DNA of 64,000 bases, from contig NW_025335568.1 in the NCBI RefSeq assembly GCF_004798865.1, positions 49,827,058-49,891,057 of the forward strand. Direction: 5' to 3'. Each line of letters starts with the position of its first letter. Position 1 is the stretch's first letter. This document shows, piece after piece, positions 46,100 to 57,990 of the stretch. Under the pieces are notes generated by a model that searched no databases, had not been told where the DNA came from, and saw only the letters and a list, made by a program, of their open reading frames with translations. The translations under genes and the position numbers were made by a program. This DNA comes from Varanus komodoensis. Taxonomy: Eukaryota; Chordata; Lepidosauria; Squamata; Varanidae.

Positions 46100-46440
46100 T
46101 TGTGGACATTCCCAGTGGTGCATCCCTGGTTATGGAGTGTCCTTCCCATGACAGGTAGTGCCTACACTGTGGTCTTTCTGGTGTCAGGTCAATATCTTTT
46201 TATTTCCCCAGGCTTTCTAGTCCTTCCATTTTGAAAACTGTTTGTTCATTTTAAGAGTTCATCTCTACTGTTGGCTTTTATTCAGATGTTTGCTTTTAAG
46301 TTTTGCTTTTAAACTTCAGATTTTTGTATTATATATTACTATGTTGTGTTTTTAAGCTTTGTTCTGTGAACTGCTCCCAACAGCTTCTGGTTCTAAGTGG
46401 TATAGAAAATAGAAATAAATATATAAATGAATAAAGTAGG
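46100..46440 (+). mobile_element. L2/CR1-group LINE 3' end
   Basis: TGGTTATGGAGTGTCCTTCC, GGTCTTTCTGGTGTCAGGTC and TTTTTATTTCCCCAGGCTTT match the ORF2 end (LW..LP.EVR..P…FR..VKTFLF…AF). The 3' untranslated part then leads to GTGAACTGCTCCCAACAGCT and AGAAATAAATATATAAATG, the usual 'aaccgcccagagt … ggtataaataaata' tail of squamate LINEs. Confidence 0.65.
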
Positions 46441-46529
46441 GTTTTTTACACTGATGCACACCTCAGCTATTAAATCAGAAAAAATAGATTTAAGATCTGA
46501 CCCAAATTACATCTGAGAAAGTTCCTAGC

Positions 46530-46650
46530 CAATGTCCTCCAGGTGCTTTGGACTTTGATTTCCATCAACACCAGCCTCATGGCTAATGGCCAAGAATTCT
46601 TGGAATTATAATCCAAAACATATAGGTGGAGTCAGGTTGGTGAACGCTAT
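46530..46650. repeat. Foldback repeat, two-arm copy
   Basis: First arm CCTCCAGGTGCTTTGGACTT plus TGATTTCCATCAACACCAGC. The second arm, TTGGAATTATAATCCAAAAC plus ATATAGGTGGAGTCAGGTTG, is roughly its reverse complement, with the centre at CATGGCTAATGG. It is the clearest evidence that this family is palindromic, as foldback MITEs are. Confidence 0.6.
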
Positions 46651-46892
46651 GACAGATTGCAAGTATGATGCTGAGTGTTTGGAAGTTACGCTGATGGCAA
46701 GGAATGGAGTTGCAAGAATCCTTCACAAATCTTCTTAAAATTGTCTTACTTAGTTTTTCTGTGTGTTCATTTCAGGTCACAGATTTGACTGTGTATAAGA
46801 AGTTTATGCTCACCATCTAGACATTTCTATATGATAGGGAGGTTTATGGGTAAGGTACAATTCTCACACCATCTGTGCATGCTCTTTAAATG

Positions 46893-47110
46893 CCTTTAAA
46901 CAGTGTCATTGGGACTTTCATTACTATCATCTAACAAAAGCCATGATGCTACTAAAAGGATATTTTCCCCATTGTTCAGGTGTGGCTCATGACCTGGGAA
47001 ACCCATAAACAGTACATGAGCGCAGCAGCATTTTCCCACCCATATTCCCCAGCAACTGGTGCACGTATGCATTCTGTCTCTGATACAGGAAGTAGCATAT
47101 AGAAGAAGCT
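46893..47110 (-). mobile_element. CR1-type LINE 3' fragment, minus strand
   Basis: CTGGGAAACCCATAAACAGT, ACATGAGCGCAGCAGCATTT, TTCCCCAGCAACTGGTGCAC and TCTGATACAGGAAGTAGCAT parallel 34,480-34,600 (CATGGGAAACCCATTAGCAG; CCCCAGCAGCTGGTG; TGATACTGGAGGTAGCAT). Only the 3' untranslated part is present; the terminal end repeat is not seen. Confidence 0.65.
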
Positions 47111-47199
47111 TCCAATTTCCTCCTTGTACTAATGATGGGGAGAGGGGATTGCATGCACCCAAGACTGGTTCACATGATGATGATCAGCTATAGTTTATT

Positions 47200-47352
47200 G
47201 TACTTTCCTGGGAGTAAGTCCAGGATATAGCCAGTTTTACTTCTAAGCAGACAGCCATTGGACTATATTGCTACTCTGTAATACTATACATGTCTACTCA
47301 AAAGTAAGCCCCATCGAGTTCCATGGGGCCTTCTCCCAGGTAAATGCATGCA
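47200..47352. repeat. Short palindromic repeat, fullest copy
   Basis: TTTCCTGGGAGTAAGTCCAG at 47,203 and, in opposite sense, TGTCTACTCAAAAGTAAGCC, CCATCGAGTTCCATGGGGCC and TTCTCCCAGGTAAATGCATG at 47,290-47,350. This is the reptile repeat in which arms beginning 'GCAATCCTATGCA' and 'CTGGGAGTAAG' face each other around 'GAGTTCAATGGG'. Non-coding; probably a MITE. Confidence 0.55.
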
Positions 47353-48997
47353 GCAATGCTTCCCCAGGTTTGAAAGTCATGAGACACTTTGATATATTTG
47401 CTGCATCAAACTAGCTTGACACTCCCCTGTGGGATTTATCCTGACTTTGGAAACTAAGTAAGGGAAATGTTTTAATGTCTGTTTGTTATTCAGCTATGAT
47501 TTACTGATAAGAGCTCTATAATTTATCCTCTTCAGCTTTATTAAATATGTCCTCAGTGCTCACATCCTGCACATTACTTAATGTTCTTCACAATCAGACC
47601 TGAAATGCAATTTAGTTAAACAAAATTTGATCCAAGCCTGCATTTCTGAGGATAGTAGAACAGTCACTGCAGCCTCTTGGAACTGAGCAAGCCTTATGTG
47701 CTCCTCTTTTTAGAGAAGGAGGGTTAGTGCTTGGAGTTTGATGTAGTTGTATGAGTGGCTTTTTAATTCACTTTCATACTGCTCCATCAAAGACAAGGAG
47801 AGATGAATGGGGTAGCCTCAACCATGGAAATAACTAGTGGCGAAAGAAAGAACATGGTAGGGAATTAAGTTCAGATGTTTTGAATGGTAGCAGATCCCCA
47901 GGAATGGTAGGAGTGAAGTGGGACAACATTTGATTATATAAATACTCTACACAAGTATGAAGAATTTAATGGATGGAAGGAAATTATCCTCCATTTTAAT
48001 ATAATAATGTATCTTACCTATATGTGACAGGCTCCACTTGTGGAAGGTCTTTGTTCTTGATTTTGGGAGGTCCCCCCCGCCATCATTAGAATCCTTTTTT
48101 TCTCTCTTTTAAGTCACAAAATTCATGCAACAAGAAAGATGGAGAAGATATTCCATTTGTCACCTAGTGACCTAAATGAAAATATTCTGTCTTTGACTGA
48201 GAAATCGATAAATGCTTGGACATGCTATTTAATTTTGCCACTTCATTTTCACTGGGTAGAAAAGAGTATCATATAATATTAGGCTAGGAAGAGAGCCAAG
48301 GCCTACTAAAGGGCAACTTTCCAACATTCATCAAGGGGAACTTCCCAAACATACACCATGTTTTCAAATGATACTGTAATAGACGGCCATGTTGCTCTCT
48401 CTGTTATTACTTTACTCCCACATTTCTTCTGAGATCTAAGTTGCCCATTCTCCATGTAATGTTTGTGTTTTAATTTTTGTTAGGTATGGTTACTGTTGAC
48501 AAACCCTTTCTCCTTTGGTTGGTCTCTCTACTACACCAATAAGATAGAAAACTAGATGATCAGCTTTATTTTGCAGTCTTTCCATGTGCTTTCTTTAGCT
48601 TCATTTCAAATCTGTATTGCTAGCAATTCCATGCAGATCTCCCAAGACCAAATGAGCATAAGAATCCAAAGTCTGGTTAATCAGCTCCATTGCAGATGGT
48701 GACCTCTCCTCTACTGCACAGAAAGGTAACTTTTTGAGGGATATCAAGACATTGTGTTGATAGCAGAGGTTTATTATTATTCAGTAAATGTCTTGTTATT
48801 TTCATCTTCCCTTAGCAATTAGAATGACAATTTGGAGACATGGAAAGGAAAGGAAACACTCCAACTTTTTTGTATGTATTCTAATAACTCTTTTGTTTTT
48901 CAGTGGCTTGCATCCTGAATTCATTATACTTACAGAAGATCTGGTGAAGTCAATGAAGTTAATGCTAAGTCAACATACCTAACTTAATAACATCCAT
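47353..48997. other. Unrecognised non-coding stretch
   Basis: No gene or family recognised on either strand. Confidence 0.45.
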
Positions 48998-49045
48998 GGA
49001 TTTCACTGGGTCCATTTTAAGTAAGACTAAGTCTGAATGTAATAC
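48998..49045 (+). repeat. Short palindromic repeat, arm fragment (tentative)
   Basis: GATTTCACTGGGTCCATTTT then AAGTAAGACTAAGTCTGAAT resembles the 'GATTTCAATGGGTCTACTCTAAGTA' form of the arm. About 45 bases. Confidence 0.35.
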
Positions 49046-49105
49046 AAAGACATGTCGCTTTTAAAATACATTGTCTAAAATTACACAGATAGAGATAGAT
49101 GCATT

Positions 49106-49260
49106 ATTTATTTATTTATTTATTTATATCCCATCTTCTTGTCCAAAAATGATGTTCAAGGCAACTAACAACAAAATCCTAATTAAAGCAAAATATTGAT
49201 TAAAATTTATTATAAAAACACATACATTTGCAAACAAATAATAATAAATAAGCAAGATCA
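49106..49260 (-). mobile_element. L2-type 3' tail, minus strand
   Basis: (ATTT)n at 49,108-49,127 runs into ATATCCCATCTTCTTGTCCA, AAGGCAACTAACAACAAAAT and A-rich DNA. This is the reversed tail of the L2-like family, without any coding part. Confidence 0.5.
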
Positions 49261-50767
49261 GCCAATTTAATTTAATATGTTTGTATATAGATACACAGAT
49301 ATAGAAATATACAGATATACAACTATCTACAGAAATGATGAGTGGGAAAAGGATTGTGAGCTATGAACCCAGAAGCTGCCATAATTCTTTCCTTGCTGAG
49401 AGTAATTTGCTTGTAAATCAAAGCTAATATGAAAGGTAGCTAGCAACAAAGGTGGCTGATTAAGTTAGATTAACCTAAGATTATTTTAGGTATGTTCTGG
49501 CTATTTACATTTAAACCACCACTTACACCTGCTCAGCTATGCTGTGTTTAATTACCTGTGAAATATTATTATACTATTCAAGATAAAAGCAATGAAAGGA
49601 ATCCAGGATGGTTATTTTTAAAATGCCATTAGACCAGGAAAGATTTGGAAGAAAAATAATGTAACTAGAGTTTCTAAAACTGAGTCCTGCTTGAAAGATG
49701 ATATACCGTCTTTATTTCAGTGCAATAAACATTGATAAAAAGCCTCCCCTTACCTGCTTTCCTGACAATAAAAACTAGGAGCTTGTATGTCATCATTTCA
49801 TTATCAAGTATTTTAAATGAACATATTTTGTACCAATTCTACAGGTCTCGAGCACTGACCAATATCGGAACTTGTACAAGAGAATTTCACAGTGGAACCT
49901 TCCTACCATCTCCATGCAGGTGTATCAGTTTGGACATATTGTTATGTGGCCTTGTCATCCTATAGTTCTAAATAGGCTGAAGAATGACATTAAAGGCTGA
50001 TCTTCTGCAGAATCTACAGGCTGGGTTCAGAAATCTGAGACATCTGAACCCATTGCAGAGTCCTTGGAACTCTTCTCCACAACTGGTGCCCATGGAAAGT
50101 TTCTTCCTCAGCTTAATCACTTTGCAAAGGATAATTTTCAAGGGCGATCACAACAGAGTTGCAGGCATCTCCTCCCTCTGTGCTGTATGGAAAAAGAAAC
50201 TTTCCACTGGTGTCATTGTAAGCTTTTTTCCTAAGCTCAGTGGCATGGAAATATGTTTGAAGGAGCTCGTGAAAAAGCTTAATAGTGACTGTTTGTGCAT
50301 TTTTCACACCTGTTCACAGGCATTCCAGTGAATTAAAACTGAAGAACTACTGATTTTAGATGATCTGGAGGAGTGGTGCAAATGAATTAAAGAGTTTTCC
50401 TGCTTTGGTATGATTTTATGATAAATTAAGTTGCTTGCTTTGATATCTGTGAAATTTAAAGTCAAGAAATCCTAAAACCTATTTCTCAATGTGCATATAT
50501 TAGCATATGTAAATATTAGGCAGAATGATATCCCATGGGACCTGGGCCAGGACCACTAATTTTAATTGTCTAACACTTTTGAATTCCTACTGGTCTAAGA
50601 AAATGAGAGCTAAGAGTATGTTTAGGTCTCCTACCAAATTTAAGTCGAATGGAGGCTGCAATCGCCCACCCATGTGCCTGAGCATAAGCTCCACAGAACA
50701 TGCTTCTGACTAAACATGTACAGAATTGCCCTGGTAGAGTGATGAACTTGAGATAGATATACATTGT
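49261..50767. other. Unrecognised AT-rich stretch
   Basis: 49,285-49,335 is a degenerate ATACAGATATA-type simple repeat. The 115-codon frame at 49,984-50,331 has no recognised domain. Confidence 0.4.
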
Positions 50768-51034
50768 AAAAAGGTAAAGGTTTCCCCATGACATTAAAGT
50801 CCAGTCATGTCTGACACTTGGGGGTGGTGCTCATCTCTGTTTCCTTGCCGAGGGAGCCAGCATTTGTCCACAGTTTTCATGGTCATATGGCCAGCATGAC
50901 TAAACACCAAGGTGCACAGAAAGCTGTTACCATCCCACCAAAGTGGTACCTATTTATCTACTTGCATTTGTATGCTTTCAAACTGCAAGGTTGGCAGAAG
51001 CTGGGACGGAGCACGGGAACTCACCCCATTGTGC
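50768..51034 (-). mobile_element. Sauria-type SINE, tRNA head missing
   Basis: On the plus strand it opens AAAAAGGTAAAGGTTTCCCC, the reversed BovB-like tail (…GGGGAACCTTTACCTTTA). Next come GTGCTCATCTCTGTTTCCTT, GTCATATGGCCAGCATGACT, GTACCTATTTATCTACTTGC and GGTTGGCAGAAGCTGGGACG, ending at GGGAACTCACCCCATTGTG. The order matches the Sauria SINE body. The 5' tRNA-like part with the polymerase III boxes is absent, so the copy is 5'-truncated. The tail is the same one that BovB LINE machinery recognises, and a BovB fragment lies at 59,925. Confidence 0.85.
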
Positions 51035-51552
51035 CTAAACCAAAGAGTATGGATAGTCCGATATGCATAATTTTGCCTGCCTATGTAGCCTGCTGCATCC
51101 ATATTTATCACTGTATGCTTACATTGACATGCTGCTCTTTCTCCGAGCTCAATAGGGTGCTGCAGCATTGCAGCAGCAAGCTTGTGACTTAGGTGAGGCA
51201 CAGCAGTGAAGGGAACAGCTCCACGAATCCAATGACACCTGTGCGCAGAGCGGCTCCCATCATTAAAGTGCTCAAGGCAGTCTTTTGTGTGTAGTTTAGG
51301 CTAATTTTCTTTGTTCTTTAAATGCCTAGGGAGGTTTGCAAAAAGGAACCAGGCCATTAAAATGTAGATGCAGCCAAATGTAATAAGCTAAAAGTGAAAA
51401 AAATCATAAAAGCAGCATAAAAGAGGTACCAAGGATTAACATTGCAACAAAAACACTTGGGGCAATGAAAGCAACCTCTTTTAACATTGGCCCTTTCTTC
51501 CAGGTGTGCCTTCTTCATGGAAAAGGAAAGGTGTTCAGCAAATGCTTAAGGC
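51035..51552. other. Unrecognised non-coding stretch
   Basis: No feature recognised. Confidence 0.45.
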
Positions 51553-51847
51553 AGGGGTAGAGAACCTTTTTCCTTTTTAGAGAAACTTTCAAGGTCTGCA
51601 TCCAGTAGTGGAGAGGGCCAAAGTCAAAGAGCAGAATCCAAAAGCAAAGTAGGTTCAGCTAGTTTGCATGAAAAAAGAGCGACTGTTAGCCTAAGACTGC
51701 AACAATTAGTAGCAAAGGCATTTCAATCTTTGAGAATGGAGGGAAAACTGTACAAAAAGCAAGAAACAATTAGTGGTTGTGTAAAAGAGGGCATGTCAGG
51801 AAAGAAGCGTGGCTACCTGGAGAAACTCAGAGGTTCTGCAACCCTAG
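51553..51847. mobile_element. Probable decayed hAT MITE
   Basis: Left end CAGGGGTAGAGAACCTTTTT with TTCAAGGTCTGCATCCAGTA and GTGGAGAGGGCCAAAGTC inside, a hAT-Charlie-type subterminal block. A likely right end is AGAGGTTCTGCAACCCTAG, whose complement (CTAGGGTTGCAGAACCTCT) resembles the left terminus. No 8-base duplication is visible. Confidence 0.5.
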
Positions 51848-52641
51848 ATTAATAGAATTTCTGGCTACCATTACCCATGTGTGCTGAGCTTTGGCACAGA
51901 TCCCGGGCAGGGCCAGTGCTAGGAATGAAGGACAAGCTGGCGCTTCCATGGCAGTCATGTCGTGGTGGTGCCCGTGACAGTTGCTTCAATTGCCAAACAT
52001 GTACACAGGCACTAAAGGGTTGCCAACATCACCTGTGGTGGGACAGATGTCTGCTGAATTCAGGCTAACTTGTGCCGTGCTGGTGACACCTCACAACAAT
52101 GCTCTGGCCTTTGTTGGAAGGAATGGAAAGGATAATACGAGCATGCCAACTCATATACATTCCTTTGTGCCTCCCAGAGTATTTTGTTTGATGGTACATG
52201 TAAGTGTCATCAATAAAGGCCAGGGACCTGTCAATTCAGAAATGGCAAACTGACATTAAAAAAATGGAAATCATAGAGCTCAGTTGAACTAAGTCCCAGA
52301 ACAAGCAGTGCAAAGCACACATTATTTTGGATGGAAAAAAATGGAACCATGGGGAAGGATCAGATTGCTGGGAAACAAACTCAGAATCCAAATCAATGGA
52401 GCAGCCCAGTATGTCTGGGAAGGCTTGTTCTGTTTTAATGGACCTGGATTAATAACTCCATGATGTGACAACTGTCTGAAAGGGTCAACAGAAATAATGG
52501 CACTCTCTGTGTAGGTTATAGCTCCATGCTTGACTCTTGCACAGTGCTTTGTTTCAAAGAGCCCCAGATTCTCAAAAATATCCCAATTTTCTTCTAAGTA
52601 CCCTCTTCATTTAAGCTTGGCATGAGTTTGGCGAAACAGTC
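51848..52641. other. Unrecognised non-coding stretch
   Basis: No feature recognised. Confidence 0.45.
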
Positions 52642-52775
52642 CAAGTCTTGGATTGGGATTCAGCAGGTCTGAGTTCTAGTCCCCACTTGGCCATGAAGTT
52701 TACTTAGGAGAAACGTGTAAGCTGTTCAGGGTTCCTTGATGGAAAGATTGGATGCATATGCAAGAAATCATCTCA
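52642..52775 (+). mobile_element. MIR-like SINE with internal deletion
   Basis: Head and middle are AGTCTTGGATTGGGATTCAG, GAGTTCTAGTCCCCACTTGG and CCATGAAGTTTACTTAGG. They then jump straight to the tail, GTAAGCTGTTCAGGGTTCCT and GATTGGATGCATATGC. The CCTACC/GGGTTGTTGTG core present at 24,645 is missing, so about 70-90 bases were lost. Confidence 0.65.
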
Positions 52776-53039
52776 TCTCCAGTCCTCTTTGCTCCTGCTT
52801 CTGCCATTAGCTGTGTCCTGGGAAGGCTGTTTCCTTGAAGTCAGTGCGGTGATACCTTGGTGGTGGTGAGGCCCAAGGGGACACTGCTGAAGGGGGTGGC
52901 CCCTTTGGGGAATGCAAGAGGCAAGGGCCACCCTTGTAAAGAGACCTTGGTGAGAGCAGCCTCATCACAGAGCCTGAGAAAGTGCCTCAGAAGCAGGACA
53001 GGGGCCAGGGGACCTATGCTGAGTAAGCCACTGAAGTAC

Positions 53040-53215
53040 ATGTGGCTTTTGCATTCCTACAAGAGCTTTTTATTGCTAGAGCTTTTTTGTATTGTATTTT
53101 ATGATGTTTTGCTGTACAGTATTTTTGTTGCATTCTTACAGTATTTCATCTGTCTCTGTGAACTGCCCAGAGATCTTTGACTACTGAGCATATACAAAGA
53201 GAAATAATAACAATG
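53040..53215 (+). mobile_element. L2-like LINE 3' tail
   Basis: T-rich 3' untranslated DNA ends in CTGTGAACTGCCCAGAGATC then GCATATACAAAGAGAAATAA, the family's 'gtaaaccgcccagag…tataaa' tail. Upstream (52,850-53,040) is GC-richer and not recognised. Confidence 0.5.
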
Positions 53216-54955
53216 ACAAGTGGGTGTCACAGGCAAGACTCAGTCAGAGCAGTGACAGAGGAGTCAGTTTCAGTTAATGACGGTGACGTGCCTCCCCATG
53301 GTTCTGTGTATTTCCAAACATCTGCTCAGCTCTAAGACATACAGAGGCTTTCCAATGCCTGGACTGCGAAAGTGCAAGCCTGCAGCCAAATATTGGCTAA
53401 GGCTTAGTTCCTAGCCATGAGTAGTTGAAGGTAAAGCAGGCTGGTAATGTTGGTATTTTGGCTACCTGCCTTTTGCCCAGGACCCTCCCATCACCTAAAT
53501 GAGGCTCGGGACAGCTCCTTGGAAACTGAATTCAGCTCTTGGACTGAACAAGCCTCCCCACTGCTAGGTTGGGCAAACGTATTCCCAGCTCAGGCACATG
53601 TAGGCACATAACCATTTTGAAAATATCTGTCCTAAGGACAAGTAAGTCTGGATTTGACCCATGTGGACTGAAGGTAGACTGCCTGCAAAGCTAGGATAGT
53701 GCTATATGAATAATGGAAAAATATTCCAAATATCCATGTACTCTCCTTCTCTCTAGGCTCTCTCTCAGGAGCATGGAAATGGTTGCTCAGGGACTGAACT
53801 GTGAATGTGTCTCTGTGACTCAGAGAGGCAGGTTCACTGTGGAAATGCCTAATTGCCCAAGCCCCATTAGCCTTAATCTGCAGACCAGCCTCCTGTCAAA
53901 AGTACAGAAGCCAGAATAAGTTTAGAAACCAACAACATCCAGCTATTCTCTCCACCACCCCAACTTCTCTGTTATCATTCTTCATTAGCACCTCTCATTA
54001 TTAACCTAATTTGCATTATTGGAAAAACAACTACATTAGTAAAACAACAGTAATCATTATCAATATATTCAATGTGATTGCAGTGTGTAATAAATTATCA
54101 GTCAGGGACACATAAGGAAACAACCTAGCAATTAGTATTATTACTTTTTTTTCCTGCTGCTAATATATTTCAGCTACACAGAGCTGGAGCTCTGATTTGA
54201 TAGCAGACCTGAATTGGCAACAACGAAGCACCTTCTTGTGTCACAAATACTGTTTTCTCCCAGTGCTTTTCCTCCAGGGGGGACGTCCCTCTTGGGGAGT
54301 CACACCTATTTATCGGCTTTATTTCAACTGAGTCCCAGCAAGAGGCATAGATGACCTTCTGCTTTCAGCTTGCCTCTGTCAGCTTAATCATACAGCTTGT
54401 CTAGTCACAATGTGCCCCAGAGCCATAAGGAAACTCACAACCCATTCTCCAGCAGCAGGGAGGGATCCCTGGAACACTCCTCCTATCTTCCTGTACCAGC
54501 CTCACTGAATTCTACTAATGATGCTGTCCCTTTCTTAGGGCTAAACTTGATGTGACATGAAATGCACAGCATTTAGGTGATGCATTCTTACCTCTAGTGT
54601 CATGCATGTATGGGACCCCCAGGCAAGATTGGTACTATGGTGCATGAGTAAGTGTGCTGCACCTTTCCATCCAGTCTCTTCCTTCTCTAAAATCATCCCT
54701 CCTCCTCTCTTTGTAGAGGAGCTAAAGGATGTCTATCCATTTATCTGCACACACTACGGGCATCTCTGAACTGGTTGAACATGATGCAATCAACCTGGAT
54801 AACTAAAGTTCCAGATGCCCAAGGATACAGGTTTTTTTTTTAAGTATTGTTTCTGAGAACAAGATGAATTGAGTGCTGAGGTGAAAAATTTTCAGGCTGT
54901 GATCTTCTGAGCTGCCTGAATAAGGGGAACATTTGGCAATATGAACACTTGTCTT
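53216..54955. other. Unrecognised non-coding stretch
   Basis: No gene or repeat family recognised. A T run lies at 54,832-54,840. Confidence 0.4.
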
Positions 54956-55015
54956 GGGCTCCACCACAAAATGGCTGTCGTGGGAAATGCAGCTAGTCAT
55001 GAAGGTGGCCACTCC
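54956..55015 (+). mobile_element. hAT-like family 2, internal scrap (tentative)
   Basis: GGGCTCCACCACAAAATGGC then TGTCGTGGGAAATGCAGC looks like one of the ACAAAATGGCTGCC units found inside this family in other reptiles. About 60 bases. Confidence 0.35.
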
Positions 55016-56917
55016 AAAGGACTGACCACAGACTGGAGGTAAAGGCTGAGTCCCAATGCACTGAACAACTCTTTTGAAGTGGCTTTTTCTTAGCAGAAGA
55101 GGAGCATTGGTCTGCAGCTTTGCACTGTCTTCATCCTCTAAGGATATGACCGAGCCTCACCATGTAGTCCAGAGGCATTCAAAGGATGGAGGCTAAAATA
55201 GGCAGAGGCTTGCCTTTGCTTAGAAGAAATCTCAGTTGTCGATCAGAAAAGATTTTTTCAACTAGTGAAAAACACAGGTGCCAAGAAAGGTGCCTGTGGG
55301 GCACCCTGGCCCCACTTTGCTACTCTTGACCTAAATCCTTTTCACATGTACCCCTTGCACATGGGCAGACTGAGCGTCCCATGCTTTGGGGGCAATGGAT
55401 CTACTGAGCAGTGTACACATGCTTATGGCATGATCTCTTTCCCATGTCCCCAGCATGCCTGCACACGATGGATGATGGTTCACCAGTCCATCCATCTCTC
55501 TGTGCAGATGTAAAAATCCCCCTCTGATGGACCTTGCATTCAGGATATATCAGTGCATCCAAGCATCTCTAGACTGTCTTTAGATATGGTTTCACATTCT
55601 CTGGCAACAAATTATGACTCAAGTCTAAAGTTAGCAAAAGTAGTGATTAACCAGTAGAACAATCACTCCAACACTGTTTTTAATACACTTTTGTCTTCCA
55701 TCAAAGAAGAAAATGAAACTTGCTATTATCAGATAATAATAGAGAATACGTTTGTTAAAAAGAGACAAATAATTTCATGTTACTTCTCCCCAAAATGGCA
55801 AAATGAACTGCCTCCAAGCATTAACTGACTTTCCTGTGCATGAGAGTACTCTGAATAATCATTACTTATCTTCAGGTAGTACAAGGAGTAATAAAATAAT
55901 TGCAGCTTTCCATGATAGAATTTGAATAGATTTCACTCCATATAATCTTGAGTTTCTGATGATACCGTTGGAATGAATTCAGCATAACACTTCAGTGTGT
56001 TACATAAATGCTAATTTTATCGATCCTGATACATATGGTGAACAACATTGACTGTGCTCAGAAATTAAACTCCAGAATGAGCAGGGGCACCTTTTAAAGT
56101 TTTAAGTAATGGTCTAGAAAAACTCATTTTTTAAAAAAGAATACTTGGTTTCCTATTAAAAACAACATTATTCTAGCTTCTCTTTCTTGATTTCCATCTC
56201 ACAGGACTGCTGAATCGCAGGCATGAAGACTATATCTGGCCAACCATCCACCTTCCAGGGTTACCCCAAATGAGCGACCCACTTGCCCCTGGTCCCATCC
56301 CTTCCCCGCAAGTACTGATCAATTGCAGATTTCTTCCCATTGCAAAAGGTTGCAATGCCTCTCCTAAGGCTTAAAGATGGGCAGTAAGCACTTTAAGTTA
56401 AACTATTTTGACATGTTTGGTATTTCCAGTATTTTGGGATTGGTTTCCTTTGCCTTTGCCCCCTGTACCACTGGAACACAGCTCTTGTAAACTTCTGTGA
56501 AACTGGTGTTGGCCCTGGGACCGAAAGAGGGTCAACACTCTTCCTAAAAAGAATTACAGGGACTTGTAGAAATTCTCAGTCTGATACAGAGGCTTGATAC
56601 AAAGCATGCCTCCCATGTGCTCTGGGAGGAAACATGGTTCACTGGTTCCCATCTGCAACTGAGCTCCTGCCCTAGGCATACCGCGTGGAAACAGGTGCCC
56701 TTGTCACTGGTCTGCTTGCAAGTCATGCTCCTTAATCTCAGAGCTGCTCTCCTTTGTCATCAGCAATTTACTCCATTGCCTGCCACACCCTTGCTGCTAT
56801 CTAATTTATGATTAGTGGACCTCAGGACACTAGTAAAAATAATGTAAATCCCACTGCCAGACATCTTGGAGCAGAAACTCTGGGCTAGATGGGGAAATAG
56901 GCTGACCTGGTATGAGG
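55016..56917. other. Unrecognised non-coding stretch
   Basis: No gene or repeat family recognised on either strand. Confidence 0.4.
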
Positions 56918-56965
56918 TGGCCATTTGTCCTACTGCAGACAGTCCTCGATATGAAAGCAGTGCTC
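56918..56965 (+). repeat. Family Z, partial copy
   Basis: GAGGTGGCCATTTGTCCTAC then TGCAGACAGTCCTCGATATG matches GAGTGGCCAGGTGCCCTACT and AGAAGACAGTCCTCTATTTA at 60,604. Confidence 0.45.
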
Positions 56966-56984
56966 CTCTTCAGCTTTCGCCCAC

Positions 56985-57085
56985 AAGGTGCTCTCCAGAT
57001 GTTTGACAGTAAAACTCCCATCTTTTCTGAGCATGAGCCTTGTTGGCTGGGCCTTAAGGAGTTGTAGTCCAAAGTCTCTACAGGG
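56985..57085. repeat. Foldback repeat, two-arm copy
   Basis: GTGCTCTCCAGATGTTTGAC, AGTAAAACTCCCATCTTTTC, GCCTTGTTGGCTGGGCCTTA, then GGAGTTGTAGTCCAAAGTCT. Arms read as near complements around the TTGGCTGGG centre. Confidence 0.6.
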
Positions 57086-57574
57086 CATCAGGCTGAGAAA
57101 TGTGGTTTGGTCCAGCCATGGCTAGTGGCTCCAAGGATAGTGGAGCACTGTATCCACTCTGGGTTTCAGTCTGAGTGATGATGGAATTATCTGAGGTGCT
57201 GAATCCCGAGTGTTTCATCCATTTTGGCTCAGCACTGTGGATAGCATCTACCCCATTGCCAGTGGAGGCAGTGGACTTCACTAGTAGACTAAGACCATCT
57301 TAAGGATAAAAAGCATGTGAAGGGAAAACGGGTCCTGGCGTTGCCCATCTACAGGTAGCACCCAGACAACCATCTAAGCATGTACACAGTCTTCTCCATT
57401 ACAGTGAGATTGTTAATATTTCTGTTTTAACTAGAAACATTATTTCCAAATTTGCAATTATGAATGATAGCATGAAAAAAGTCATCATAAAAGCCATCAC
57501 TATCTGATATATCTCAATTTTTCTCCTGACTGCTCTGATAGAGTAGGTGGTCCTGTTTATATCACAGATGGATG

Positions 57575-57700
57575 TTTGGTGGTTGCACATCCCATGTTCC
57601 AGAGCTGGGGTGCTACTGCAGAGAAGGCCCTTCTCTGAGTAGCCACTCTTCTGATTTCCTTCAAAAGGGTTTGAGTCTGATTTGTGAGACTCATTAGCTT
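57575..57700 (-). mobile_element. L2-like LINE ORF2 end, minus strand
   Basis: The minus frame LLKEIRRVATQRRAFSAVAP then QLWNMG carries the conserved R.AFS..AP.LWN motif of L2-group ORF2 C-termini. It is short, and the flanks are not recognised. Confidence 0.65.
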
Positions 57701-57966
57701 TAGTTGATTAATTGAAGGAGAACAGGTTTGATTAATCATCCTGAAAGTCAAAGGCATTTGTTGAATTGTTAAGGCTATTTCAATTCTGGTATGGTATTGC
57801 AACGAGGAATGCAAAAGAAAACATTAAAGATGGCATTTCCTCCAACATACTGCAATATGACCGAACAGCTGCTTGTATTCAGAGTTTTAGGTATTTCCAT
57901 TCAATCAATTAATTGGTTCAAAACAGAATTAAATTGAGTCAGAATCTCTTTAATCAGTGGATAAAC

Positions 57967-57990
57967 TCATTCATTCATTCATTCATTCAT
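57967..57990 (+). repeat. (ATTC)n microsatellite
   Basis: Five to six ATTC units. Confidence 0.9.
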
